DNA from: an uncultured Alistipes sp.
GTDB lineage: Bacteria > Bacteroidota > Bacteroidia > Bacteroidales > Rikenellaceae
Length of the DNA: 64,000 nt
Reading direction: 5' to 3'
NCBI GenBank assembly: GCA_900539755.1
Contig: UQDC01000009.1
Coordinates: 1 to 64,000, forward strand
The notes under the pieces are model-generated. The model saw only the letters and a program-made list of their open reading frames with translations, made no database searches and was not told the DNA's origin. Position 1 is the first letter of the stretch. The number at the start of each line of letters is the position of its first letter. Below are positions 47,040-54,615 of the stretch, one piece after another. The translations under genes and the position numbers were made by a program.

Positions 47040-47747
47040 TCAACCGAAATAAATGATACCGTAAAAAATTCCAATCACTATAAATAGAACAGCTACAATA
47101 CGAGTCAGCCAACGTTGAATGCTCTGTATTCGATTATAGAATCTTCCTACTCCAGCAACACTATAGGCCAACAGCCAAGCCACAACAACTACGGGCAATC
47201 CAGTGGCAACAGCAAACACTGCAGGCAAAAGATAGCCTCCCGTTTCAACAACCGACATCGGAATCAGCATCCCGAAATAGAATATGCCGCTGGTAGGACA
47301 AAAGGCCAGTGCGAACAGCATCCCCCAAAGGAGTACTCCCCATCCACCGTGTCGGGTGATTCGTTCACCGTTTCCTGAAAATCCGAATTTCGGCAGGTTA
47401 ATCCGAGAACCGAAAAGCATGAAAAGCCCAACCAACACCAGTAACGGAGCAAGCAGCAATTCACCCCATTTCCCCAATGCTTTTTCAATAGCGAACAGAC
47501 TTGTTCCTTGACGCAAAACTGCAATCAAGATTATACCAAATAGCGAATAGGCTACAATACGCCCCAACGTATAGAGCAGCCCGTTACGAAAAACCTGTCG
47601 TTTATTGGCAATATCCTTCGACAAATAGCCGATAGCCGCAATGTTGGTTGCCAATGGGCACGGGCTGATGGCTGTCAACAAGCCCAACAAAAAAGCCGTA
47701 ACTACCGGTATCGACGAACTGTCAAGCAGATTTTGCAAATATTCCAT
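47040..47747 (-). CDS. arsG: ArsG-family aromatic arsenical efflux permease
   Basis: A 235-residue membrane protein with about six helices, of the DsbD/CcdA-like fold. Motifs PCPLATNIAAIGYLS and ALAFCPTSGIFYFG carry conserved Cys and Pro in the first and fourth helices. In Bacteroides the arsEFG genes detoxify nitro- and aminophenyl arsenicals, with ArsG as the exporter. The same gene order is present here (arsR-arsE-arsF-arsG), which supports the assignment. Confidence 0.87.
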   Translation of the reverse strand: MEYLQNLLDSSSIPVVTAFLLGLLTAISPCPLATNIAAIGYLSKDIANKRQVFRNGLLYTLGRIVAYSLFGIILIAVLRQGTSLFAIEKALGKWGELLLAPLLVLVGLFMLFGSRINLPKFGFSGNGERITRHGGWGVLLWGMLFALAFCPTSGIFYFGMLIPMSVVETGGYLLPAVFAVATGLPVVVVAWLLAYSVAGVGRFYNRIQSIQRWLTRIVAVLFIVIGIFYGIIYFG

Positions 47748-47750
47748 CGC

Positions 47751-48173
47751 TTATTCGGCAAGCATTTTTTCGATTTGAGCCTTCAGTTCCGCTTTAAATT
47801 TTTCAGGATTCGTACGGGCATTGGCAAACGCAAAACGCGTCAGATCGGTTACGCTCTCTTTGCCATCCTTGTAACGATTAACAAGAAGCGCAGACCAAGT
47901 AATTTCATACTGATCAGCCAACTCCTCATTTTCGGCGATATCCACCACACGAAGCACCAATGAGCTGTCTGCCAATTGGGTCACAAATTCCGATTCTACC
48001 ACCTCACGCGTTAATTGCTCAATGGCGATACAGGTCGGACAACGCTTTTTCGCATGAAAAGATAAAACCTCAACACCGTTTTGCCGTACTTGCGGCTTGT
48101 CACTCTTGTTTGACGACGATTGCCCGCAGGCCATAAATACAGCTGAAAGCAACAGAATTAACCCTCTTTTCAT
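47751..48173 (-). CDS. arsF: ArsF-family thiol-redox lipoprotein
   Basis: A 140-residue exported lipoprotein with the lipobox MACG (Cys about residue 16) and a thioredoxin-like fold. The redox motif CPTC sits in AKKRCPTCIAIEQL. In known arsEFG systems ArsE and ArsF together act on nitrophenyl arsenicals. It is three bases after arsE and three before arsG, so all three are tightly coupled. Confidence 0.85.
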   Translation of the reverse strand: MKRGLILLLSAVFMACGQSSSNKSDKPQVRQNGVEVLSFHAKKRCPTCIAIEQLTREVVESEFVTQLADSSLVLRVVDIAENEELADQYEITWSALLVNRYKDGKESVTDLTRFAFANARTNPEKFKAELKAQIEKMLAE

Positions 48174-48176
48174 AAT

Positions 48177-48410
48177 CTATTTCATGAGCAATTCTTTCAC
48201 CTCCACAAGCGACAACTTACGGCCTTTGGATACAACCTTTTCGTCCACAACCAATGCGGGCAGTTGCATCACATTGTAGGAAATTATTTTCATGATGTCC
48301 TCCTCTTTCACAACAGTTGCATTCAACGCCAACTCTTCGACAGCCTGTTTCGTTGTTTCATAGAGTGCCTTACATCCAGCACATCCAGTTCCCAATACTT
48401 TGATCTCCAT
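48177..48410 (-). CDS. arsE: ArsE-family small thioredoxin-like protein
   Basis: A 77-residue cytoplasmic thioredoxin-fold protein of the small redox-active disulfide type. The motif GTGCAGCKAL (CxxC at residues 10-13) and MQLPALVVDEKVVSKGR are clear. It is immediately upstream of arsF, with which it probably works. Confidence 0.87.
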   Translation of the reverse strand: MEIKVLGTGCAGCKALYETTKQAVEELALNATVVKEEDIMKIISYNVMQLPALVVDEKVVSKGRKLSLVEVKELLMK

Positions 48411-48475
48411 AAATGTTATTATTTAAAGTGTATGTAATTCGTCGAACTACGAACATTGTATATAAAAAAAGAGCG

Positions 48476-48799
48476 CTATTCACAACAAGACTTTTTCTCG
48501 GCGCAATCGCAAAAAAAATCGGAGAACAAAACACGTGCATCAGCCCAATTTGCACGATTGATACAATATTTTACTTTGGGAGGTTGAATCTCACCTTGGA
48601 TCAATCCGGCCTCTTTCAACTCTTTGAGGTGCTGTGATACGGTTGCTTTAGCAATAGGCAGAACTTCGTGTATATCACCAAAAAAGCAACTTTCCTGCGA
48701 TGCCAAAAAACGTAGAATAGCCATCCGTGCCGGGTGCCCCATTGCTTTGGCATAACGAGCGATCTGCTCGTCCTGCTCCGTATAACTTTTCTCCGCCAT
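48476..48799 (-). CDS. arsR: ArsR-family arsenic-responsive repressor
   Basis: A 107-residue winged-helix repressor. The DNA-binding helix-turn-helix (LPIAKATVSQHLKELKEAGLI) is intact. The C-terminal tail carries several Cys (FFCDCAEKKSCCE), a likely As(III) binding site. It heads the operon arsR-arsE-arsF-arsG-arsC-arsP. The operator overlapping its promoter implies autoregulation. Confidence 0.92.
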   Translation of the reverse strand: MAEKSYTEQDEQIARYAKAMGHPARMAILRFLASQESCFFGDIHEVLPIAKATVSQHLKELKEAGLIQGEIQPPKVKYCINRANWADARVLFSDFFCDCAEKKSCCE

Positions 48800-48810
48800 T
48801 TCTTACTGTT

Positions 48811-48846
48811 TGTTCGCAAATATACGAACATTAATTAAATTTCAAA
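48811..48846 (-). promoter_or_regulatory. ars operon promoter and ArsR operator
   Basis: On the minus strand TTTG (48846-48843), an 18-base spacer and TATATTTG (48824-48817) form the promoter. The -7 box is exactly flanked by TGTTCG (48811-48816) and CGAACA (48825-48830), a perfect inverted repeat with an 8-base spacer, the usual form of an ArsR operator. Confidence 0.85.
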
Positions 48847-48919
48847 TAAGTTTCATTACAATTTTTAGCTGCTTTAAAATAATGAGGGAGCAGATAAACA
48901 ACAAGACCTGACAAAAATA

Positions 48920-48951
48920 AAACCCAAGCAGTTGTAACTACTTGGGTTTTG
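48920..48951 (-). terminator. terminator of the small membrane protein pair
   Basis: AAAACCCAAG (48920-48929) and CTTGGGTTTT (48942-48951) form a 10-bp stem, followed on the minus strand by a T-rich tract. It would end a transcript covering 49568-49028. Confidence 0.75.
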
Positions 48952-49027
48952 TACTTCGTACATTGTAGGCTGAAAGATTTACATAATACCACGATTCATG
49001 TAATCTCACACAATGTTCATAATGTGG

Positions 49028-49174
49028 TCAAATTCCTCCATCCATGCAATAGTGATCTATAGTTTCTCTTGATATTGCTGAAACGGTACGGTCTCCAATT
49101 ACAAACAAGAAAGCAACTATTGAAACAATAATGGCGATCTGAATCGGCTTTGTTGTCCAAATCACTACCGTCAT
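49028..49174 (-). CDS. small single-helix membrane protein (48 aa)
   Basis: A 48-residue frame with ATG start at 49174. Residues about 11-27 (IQIAIIVSIVAFLFVIG) form a membrane helix. The C-terminal half is polar with one Cys. It is not similar to any protein I recognise. It lies 61 bases after the 49236-49568 gene, on the same strand and before one terminator, so the two may be an operon. Confidence 0.5.
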   Translation of the reverse strand: MTVVIWTTKPIQIAIIVSIVAFLFVIGDRTVSAISRETIDHYCMDGGI

Positions 49175-49235
49175 AAATACAAAACACCGATTAGTCTGGT
49201 ACTTCCTTGCCTCATTTTCTGCAAATCATAAAGTT

Positions 49236-49568
49236 TTAAGCGTCAATTGAAGAAGTAGCTTCCGTCGTTTCAGGAGCAAGTTCAGTCTCATCTTGGCGTG
49301 CACCGATCAGTGGAATCAACCCAACTCCAACAAGAGTAAGTCCCATAACGAGAAGTACTGAGCCAAACCCAAACTGAACTATTGCGGCCAGCTCCTTCAC
49401 GTTCCTTGATGTAACGGCAGCAGCGTTTTGAATACCAGTGAAAGCATCGCCACCGTATATGTTAATTGATTCATAATGCAAATCATCAATTGAGTAACAT
49501 CCAATTGCCAAACCTATGGCAATTATACCAATTACAATAAAAACAGTTGAACGAAAGTTTTGTGCCAT
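49236..49568 (-). CDS. hypothetical two-helix membrane protein (110 aa)
   Basis: A 110-residue protein with two hydrophobic helices (about residues 8-25 and 65-90) and a Thr/Glu-rich C-terminal tail. I do not recognise the family. The segment between the helices holds ESINIYGGDAFTGIQNAAAVTSRNV. It is transcribed away from the ars operon, with a 48-residue membrane protein after it. Confidence 0.65.
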   Translation of the reverse strand: MAQNFRSTVFIVIGIIAIGLAIGCYSIDDLHYESINIYGGDAFTGIQNAAAVTSRNVKELAAIVQFGFGSVLLVMGLTLVGVGLIPLIGARQDETELAPETTEATSSIDA

Positions 49569-50041
49569 AATATTATTGTTTTAGGTTAAATATTAATAAT
49601 CTTCTCTACATAGAGACTTGGCCAAAATTGAATTTCAATAAAATTATTTAAACATTTTAAATCAAAGGCATTAACAACGCACTTTTAATCCATTCCGTTT
49701 TATATTATCATATTGTACTTGTATTGAACAATATAATAAACATAACAATTGTAAAGAAAAACTTCAATACTCTATTTATGCGAAAATTGACACAAAATTT
49801 TCCGCAACATACGCCTCATGCTCGTTCATTGTTGAGTCGTGACACTGGACTATTTTATAACTGCTTTTAAAATGGCATAAAGCAAAAGAATATTTTGCGT
49901 ATGAATACAGTCTTCACTGCCTACGCATTTGCACACGATTCTCAACCAAAATAATCAAGAAATCAAAGTGTTGGCTCCCATTTAACAAGATAACTGGTAA
50001 ATCTAATCGGGACCAAAACAAAGGGAGGGGAGCTATAGAGA

Positions 50042-50079
50042 TAAAAAAATTGGCTAAATGATAAAAATCACTTAGCCAA
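50042..50079 (-). terminator. terminator, probably of the disrupted tRNA-Leu
   Basis: TTGGCTAA (50050-50057) and TTAGCCAA (50072-50079) form the outer stem with an inner TGAT/ATCA helix. On the minus strand seven Ts follow. It lies 11 bases after the tRNA-Leu-like fragment, just where a tRNA terminator would be. Confidence 0.75.
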
Positions 50080-50090
50080 TCAATCTCCTC

Positions 50091-50111
50091 GTACCCGGAG
50101 CCAGGGTCGAA
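50091..50111 (-). other. tRNA-Leu 3'-end fragment, probable attachment site
   Basis: On the minus strand the T-loop TTCGACC, the 3' T-stem CTGGC, the acceptor 3' strand TCCGGGT and discriminator A are seen, matching the 3' end of a Bacteroidetes tRNA-Leu (5' end GCCCGGA type). The 5' part of the tRNA is missing and replaced by integrase-side DNA. This is the pattern left at one end of an element inserted into the 3' end of a tRNA gene. NBU-type elements are known to use tRNA-Leu. Confidence 0.6.
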
Positions 50112-50257
50112 AATATGGATATCGTCAAATACGAAAATAAGTTTTTAAATCCGTATTATAGTTGTATATTGTTGAAATATAAATAATTATAAACACAATT
50201 AAATAAATTTGAATTTAATTTATTTGGAATATTTTCGGGATGCTTGGGAACAGTTAC

Positions 50258-50265
50258 TATCTTTG
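50258..50265 (+). promoter_or_regulatory. integrase promoter (-7 box)
   Basis: TATCTTTG fits the consensus; the upstream element (TTTTC near 50232-50236) is approximate. It places the start codon at 50298 about 25 bases after the start site and argues against the longer frame from 50244. Confidence 0.55.
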
Positions 50266-50297
50266 TAGTGTTCAATCCGGAAATTAAATCGACCCCC

Positions 50298-51635
50298 ATG
50301 AAGGTAACGGCATTCATACGAAAAACGGCCAAAAAGAACGACACGGATACAAAGGCCACCGTCTATTTCCGTCTCCGTGATGGAAAGAAGGATATCAAAG
50401 CCGCCAGCGAACTGTTGATCTGTCCGAACCATTGGAGTCCCGAAAGGCAGGGCTACAAAGACCGTGTTGCTCTTGTATCGGAAAACGAGAAGTCAGAGTT
50501 CAACCACAAGGTTCAGGAGTTGACGCATCTGATCGAGAACGGATATACGAGTGATGCTGACAGCGAATGGCTCGGAACGGTCATTGACAAATTCCACCAT
50601 CCGCAAAAATATAAGACTGAAAAGGAACTGGCCGCAGAGAATCCGCCTGCGTTTGCCGAACTGTTTGACGAGTTCCTTGTCAAGCACCCGCTGTCCGAGG
50701 TCAGGAAGAAGAATTTCCGGGTAGTGAAAAGAGCCCTGATGCGCTATGAATTGTTTGTACGGGAAGCATGTCCAGGCATGAAGGACTTTGTCCTGGATAT
50801 AAATACGGTCACCAAAGACACCTTGGCCGACATCTGGCAATTCATGGAGAACGAATACACTTACGTGGAGGAATATCCGGAAATTTATGCGGTCATCCCC
50901 GAAAAGAGAACGCCCAAACCGAGGGGAAAGAATACGCTTATCGACAGCTTCTCCAGAATACGGACCTTTTTCCTCTGGTGCTACAATCAAGGAAAAACCT
51001 CCAACAGACCCTTTGACAAATTTCCGATTGAGGAATGCCTCTACGGAACGCCTGTATACATAACCTTGAATGAGCGCAACCGGTTGTTCGAGGCGGATCT
51101 GTCCGCCCGTCCGCAACTGGCGATACAGAGGGATATCTTTGTGTTCCAGAGCGTCGTAGGATGCCGTATCGGCGACCTGTATAAACTCACGAAAAACAAT
51201 ATTGTCAACGGGATATTGGAGTATGTTCAGGGGAAGACGCGCAATCAGGACCCGCGTACCGTCAGAGTCCCATTGAATGATGTTGCCAAGACGATTCTTG
51301 AACGCTACAAGGATTATGACAAGGGGCCTCTGCTGCCGTTCATTTCGGAGCAGAAATACAATCAGGCGATAAAGGAGGCTTTCAGACTCGCAGGGCTTGA
51401 CAGGATAGTGACTGTAATCAATCCGCTTACACGTCAGCCGGAGCAGAAGTTTCTATACGAGGTCGCAACGACCCACACCGCCAGAAAAACCTTCATCGGA
51501 AATATGTACAAGAAAGTCAAGGATCCAGATCTGGTATCATCTGTCTCCGGGCACAAGGAAGGCAGTAAGGCTTTCAGACGTTACAGGGAAATCGATGATG
51601 AAATGAAGCAGGAATTAGTACATTTGTTGGACTGA
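50298..51635 (+). CDS. int: tyrosine recombinase/integrase
   Basis: A 445-residue phage-type integrase that would insert and excise the element at tRNA-Leu. It has an N-terminal arm-binding region, a SAM-like core-binding domain (about 120-235) and the catalytic domain with R290 (GCRIGDLYKL), H393 and R396 (HTARK), H419 (SGHKEG) and the nucleophile Y429 (RRYREID). It lies next to the attachment fragment, as usual. Confidence 0.93.
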   Translation: MKVTAFIRKTAKKNDTDTKATVYFRLRDGKKDIKAASELLICPNHWSPERQGYKDRVALVSENEKSEFNHKVQELTHLIENGYTSDADSEWLGTVIDKFHHPQKYKTEKELAAENPPAFAELFDEFLVKHPLSEVRKKNFRVVKRALMRYELFVREACPGMKDFVLDINTVTKDTLADIWQFMENEYTYVEEYPEIYAVIPEKRTPKPRGKNTLIDSFSRIRTFFLWCYNQGKTSNRPFDKFPIEECLYGTPVYITLNERNRLFEADLSARPQLAIQRDIFVFQSVVGCRIGDLYKLTKNNIVNGILEYVQGKTRNQDPRTVRVPLNDVAKTILERYKDYDKGPLLPFISEQKYNQAIKEAFRLAGLDRIVTVINPLTRQPEQKFLYEVATTHTARKTFIGNMYKKVKDPDLVSSVSGHKEGSKAFRRYREIDDEMKQELVHLLD

Positions 51636-51652
51636 TATAAATACCGCATATT

Positions 51653-52564
51653 ATGGCCAATCAGGATTTTGAACAGTTCAAAGCCGAAATAAAGGCATGG
51701 CTTGACACCCATCCGGATGAATACGACAGATTTGTCTCTGAGGTTAATGACAAGTCTGCATCCGGTTTGTTCAAGATATTCAAACTGGGGCTGAAACTTG
51801 CTCCGCAAATGATGCACAAGTTCAACAATGAATGTCATGGAGACCTCGCTGATGAAAGACTGATTCATGACTATGCTGCGGACAATGGTACGGCTAAGCT
51901 TCTGGTAGATGAATTCAGAGACACAGACAAAAGTTCAATTGTTCCGGCTATGCTTGCATGGCTCTATTATGGCAAATGCTATGAAACGATGGTTCTGCAG
52001 CTTGAAGCTGAGGCAACCAATCCCCAAAACAACTTCATGGAGAAAAAGCTTGCAGGATTGATGGTGAGATTCGTCATCAGCAGCAGTGTGCGTAATAAGA
52101 TGCGGACAAAAGAGGATTGGGAAAGTTTTTACAATGAGAAGGAAGTCCTTGTCAGCGGAAATATCGTAACTGACGGAATAGAAAGACTGTCTGCAAATAG
52201 TCCACAGAATGAGAATGTTCAGATCTCCGATTCTCCACGGGTACTGAAAGATTACCTTGTGGCAAATCAGGATATACTTCTTGAAAAGATAAAGAAAAGA
52301 ATATCTACCCACCATTCAGGCCCGGATCTGGCCCGTCTGTATTTTGCCCTTCAGGAAGAGGGGCTTTTGAGAGGCTGTGATGTGGCGACATTCCATAGGA
52401 CATTATCATCGGAAATGCCGAACTGCGATTTGAAAACCGTACGTAATCTGCAGGTCGCTGTCAAGAAACTCAATGACGATACGAGCAGAGGGAAAATAAA
52501 AGACATCAGTATTGAAAGAACGTATATAGATGATATCAGGGCCTATCTTGTGAATGAGGAATAG
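51653..52564 (+). CDS. hypothetical protein of a mobile element
   Basis: A 303-residue, mostly helical cytoplasmic protein I cannot assign with confidence. Its N-terminal half (FEQFKAEIKAWLDTHPDEYDRFVSEVNDKSASGLFKIFKLGLKLAPQM) looks like the DUF6043-type proteins of Bacteroides elements. The C-terminal half has a possible helix-turn-helix (LYFALQEEGLLRGCDVATFHRTL). It begins 17 bases after the integrase stop and is likely co-transcribed with it. Confidence 0.65.
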   Translation: MANQDFEQFKAEIKAWLDTHPDEYDRFVSEVNDKSASGLFKIFKLGLKLAPQMMHKFNNECHGDLADERLIHDYAADNGTAKLLVDEFRDTDKSSIVPAMLAWLYYGKCYETMVLQLEAEATNPQNNFMEKKLAGLMVRFVISSSVRNKMRTKEDWESFYNEKEVLVSGNIVTDGIERLSANSPQNENVQISDSPRVLKDYLVANQDILLEKIKKRISTHHSGPDLARLYFALQEEGLLRGCDVATFHRTLSSEMPNCDLKTVRNLQVAVKKLNDDTSRGKIKDISIERTYIDDIRAYLVNEE

Positions 52565-52753
52565 AATTTCGCCCCAGCTTGAGGCAAAATTTGTCTGTAC
52601 TATTATAAATTTTCAAATTTTTAGGCTTAATTGTATGGGTAATTACGCATATAATTAACAGGGATTGATACCTGTTGTATTTCGTTTCTTTCGTTTTCCG
52701 TTTCGTTGCAATAAACAAAATGTAAATAATTGAATTTTAATAAATTACGATTA

Positions 52754-52761
52754 TATTTTTG
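52754..52761 (+). promoter_or_regulatory. promoter of the excisionase-primase transcript (-7 box)
   Basis: TATTTTTG fits the consensus, with an approximate TTG element about 20 bases upstream. The start site would be near 52768, so the longest frame from 52759 cannot be the real start. Confidence 0.6.
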
Positions 52762-52841
52762 CACCGTCATCCTGATTATGGGGATGGCGGTGCAATCGTT
52801 TGTAAAGCTGCCGGAACGATTGCGCCGGATAATCCGGCAGC
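52761..52841 (+). promoter_or_regulatory. structured leader of the excisionase-like gene
   Basis: Hairpin 1 pairs 52761-52772 with 52782-52793 (one G-U). Hairpin 2 pairs GCTGCCGGA (52807-52815) with TCCGGCAGC (52833-52841), ending one base before the ATG at 52843. GCAATCGT (52792-52799) is complementary to ACGATTGC (52816-52823) in the loop of hairpin 2, so a pseudoknot or alternative fold is possible. A third option is a small CCGG helix at 52824-52838. The leader could control translation or transcription. Confidence 0.55.
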
Positions 52842-52842
52842 A

Positions 52843-53184
52843 ATGTTTCTTATTATGACAGACCTTATGCAAATTATCTCCAACGGACAGGCCAATGTCA
52901 GACTGGAGATCACCGGCGAAGACTTGCACAAATTTTCAAATGAACTTATCACCCGCGCTGTCTCTGAAGTAGCGGCAGCATTGAAAGGTGCCGAAGAAGA
53001 TAGGCTCCTGACCCGCGATGAAGTGAAGGATATGTGCGGTGTATGCGACACTACACTATGGCTTTGGAACAAGAGAAACTACCTGAAAGCGGTAAAGGTG
53101 GGCAGTAAAGTGCGTTACCGTTTTTCGGATGTAAGGAGAATCTTGGGTAAAACAGATAAATCCAGTAGCTATGGAAGAGAATAA
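52843..53184 (+). CDS. xis: excisionase-like helix-turn-helix protein
   Basis: A protein of about 113 residues from the ATG at 52843. A start at 52855 (MTDLMQII) is also possible. The N-terminal part is helical. The C-terminal half is a MerR/excisionase-type winged helix: LLTRDEVKDMCGVCDTTLWLWNKRNYLKAVKVGSKVRYRFSDVRRIL. Such proteins assist excision or regulate element genes. It overlaps the primase gene by 14 bases. Confidence 0.7.
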   Translation: MFLIMTDLMQIISNGQANVRLEITGEDLHKFSNELITRAVSEVAAALKGAEEDRLLTRDEVKDMCGVCDTTLWLWNKRNYLKAVKVGSKVRYRFSDVRRILGKTDKSSSYGRE

Positions 53185-54379
53185 CAGTCGGGAAGAATAT
53201 GTACGTATCGGTACAACACTGTTCCGTATTCTGAACCAGCCCATGATGAACGGAACATTCCGAAAGATGCGCGTGGAATGGAAGATGAGTACATTCAGGC
53301 AGGATCACAGCAAGGACGAGGTGGCAATGATACCCAAATATGATGGCTTCTGCACTATGCCAAGCCATGTAGATTACCGTCATAACGTGAACAACTTTTA
53401 TAATCTCTATGAGCCCGTTACCCATATACCTCAAGAGGGCGATTTCCAGCATATCGCTTCACTGGTAGAGCATATCTTCGGAGAACAATATGAATTGGGA
53501 CTTGATTATCTTCAGCTGCTGTATCTGAAGCCGACGCAGAAACTTCCTATACTTCTTCTTGTGTCGGAAGAGAGGAATACGGGCAAGAGTACGTTTCTGA
53601 ATTTCCTGAAAGCTGTGTTCCAGGAGAATGTCACATTCAATACCAATGAGGATTTCCGCAGTCAGTTCAATGCGGACTGGGCCGGAAAGCTGATGATTGT
53701 GGTGGACGAGGTTCTGCTCAACCGCCGTGAGGACAGCGAACGGTTGAAGAACCTCAGTACGGCACATTCCTATAAGATGGAGTCCAAGGGGAAGGATCGT
53801 TATGAAGTTCAGTTCTTTGCCAAATTTGTGTTGTGCTCCAACAATGAGAATTTTCCGGTTTACATTGAGCCCGAGGAGACAAGATATTGGGTCCGGAAGG
53901 TTTGCCGATTGGAAAGAGACGACACATCGTTCCTGCAGAAACTGAAGAATGAAATACCGGCTTTCCTGTACTATCTACAACATCGGACCCTGACCACGAA
54001 AGAAGAGAGCCGAATGTGGTTTTCCCCGGCACTTATACACACAGAGGCGTTGGAAAAGATAAAACGCTGCAACCGGAGCCGTGTTGAAACCGATATGGCG
54101 GAACTGCTGCTTGACATTATGGATACGATGCGGGTAGATGTGATGGATTTCTGTATCAATGATCTGTTGATGCTGTTCAACTATTCAATGGTGAAGATGG
54201 AACGTCACCAGGTCCGCAATGTCCTGCAGCAGTGTTGGAAACTGGAGCCTGCTCCCAATGCGTTGTCGTATGTGACCTATCAGGTTTCTGTTTTGCCCGG
54301 CGAGAAATATACCTTGTCGCCCAAAAAGGTAGGACGCTTCTATACCGTCACCCGGGAAAATCTGAAAAACTACTGTTGA
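53171..54379 (+). CDS. SF3-like primase/helicase of a mobile element
   Basis: A 402-residue protein with a P-loop SEERNTGKST (residues 132-141) and the Walker B-like LMIVVDEVLL, followed by the KFVLCSNNENFP sensor region typical of phage/plasmid D5-like SF3 helicases (DUF5906 type). It would help replicate the excised element. The N-terminal part does not show a clear catalytic primase motif. It is translationally coupled to the excisionase-like gene upstream. Confidence 0.8.
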   Translation: MEENNSREEYVRIGTTLFRILNQPMMNGTFRKMRVEWKMSTFRQDHSKDEVAMIPKYDGFCTMPSHVDYRHNVNNFYNLYEPVTHIPQEGDFQHIASLVEHIFGEQYELGLDYLQLLYLKPTQKLPILLLVSEERNTGKSTFLNFLKAVFQENVTFNTNEDFRSQFNADWAGKLMIVVDEVLLNRREDSERLKNLSTAHSYKMESKGKDRYEVQFFAKFVLCSNNENFPVYIEPEETRYWVRKVCRLERDDTSFLQKLKNEIPAFLYYLQHRTLTTKEESRMWFSPALIHTEALEKIKRCNRSRVETDMAELLLDIMDTMRVDVMDFCINDLLMLFNYSMVKMERHQVRNVLQQCWKLEPAPNALSYVTYQVSVLPGEKYTLSPKKVGRFYTVTRENLKNYC

Positions 54380-54526
54380 ATTTGTTGAATATGATGAGAT
54401 GGATAAATCATGTTTTCTTTTTCCCTCTTGTTTTTGTCTCAACAGATTCAACGGAATCAACCGCAATAACATTTTTATGCCGCAGTCTCTCTGACAACAG
54501 GTTTGCCGGAAGAGCGGTAAATGTGC

Positions 54527-54597
54527 GGAGGGGTGGCCAACGGTACCAAGATACGTATCATACGTATCTGTGGCAGAACCCCGGATGCCACCCCTCC
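54527..54597 (+). other. oriT: candidate origin of transfer (nested inverted repeats)
   Basis: An outer perfect 11-bp repeat GGAGGGGTGGC (54527-54537) and GCCACCCCTCC (54587-54597) encloses a perfect 9-bp repeat AGATACGTA (54549-54557) and TACGTATCT (54561-54569). It lies 19 bases upstream of the relaxase start codon, which is the usual place for oriT. The nick site is not identified. Confidence 0.6.
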
Positions 54598-54615
54598 TGC
54601 CAAAAGAAAAACTAT

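Larger units (their letters stand above)
49569..50297. other. boundary region between chromosome and mobile element
   Basis: This stretch holds an AT-rich region with an inverted repeat (ATATTGT at 49710-49716, ACAATAT at 49728-49734), a minus-strand terminator (50042-50079), a fragment matching the tRNA-Leu 3' end (50091-50111) and the integrase promoter (50258-50265). No gene is seen. Confidence 0.6.

Noticed and set aside
52759..52842. N-terminal extension of the excisionase-like gene
   Set aside because: Its start lies within the -7 box, and it translates the hairpin leader; the ATG at 52843 comes right after the structure.
54232..54615. N-terminal extension of the relaxase gene
   Set aside because: It would overlap the primase gene and translate the oriT-like repeat; the conserved relaxase N-terminus begins at 54616.
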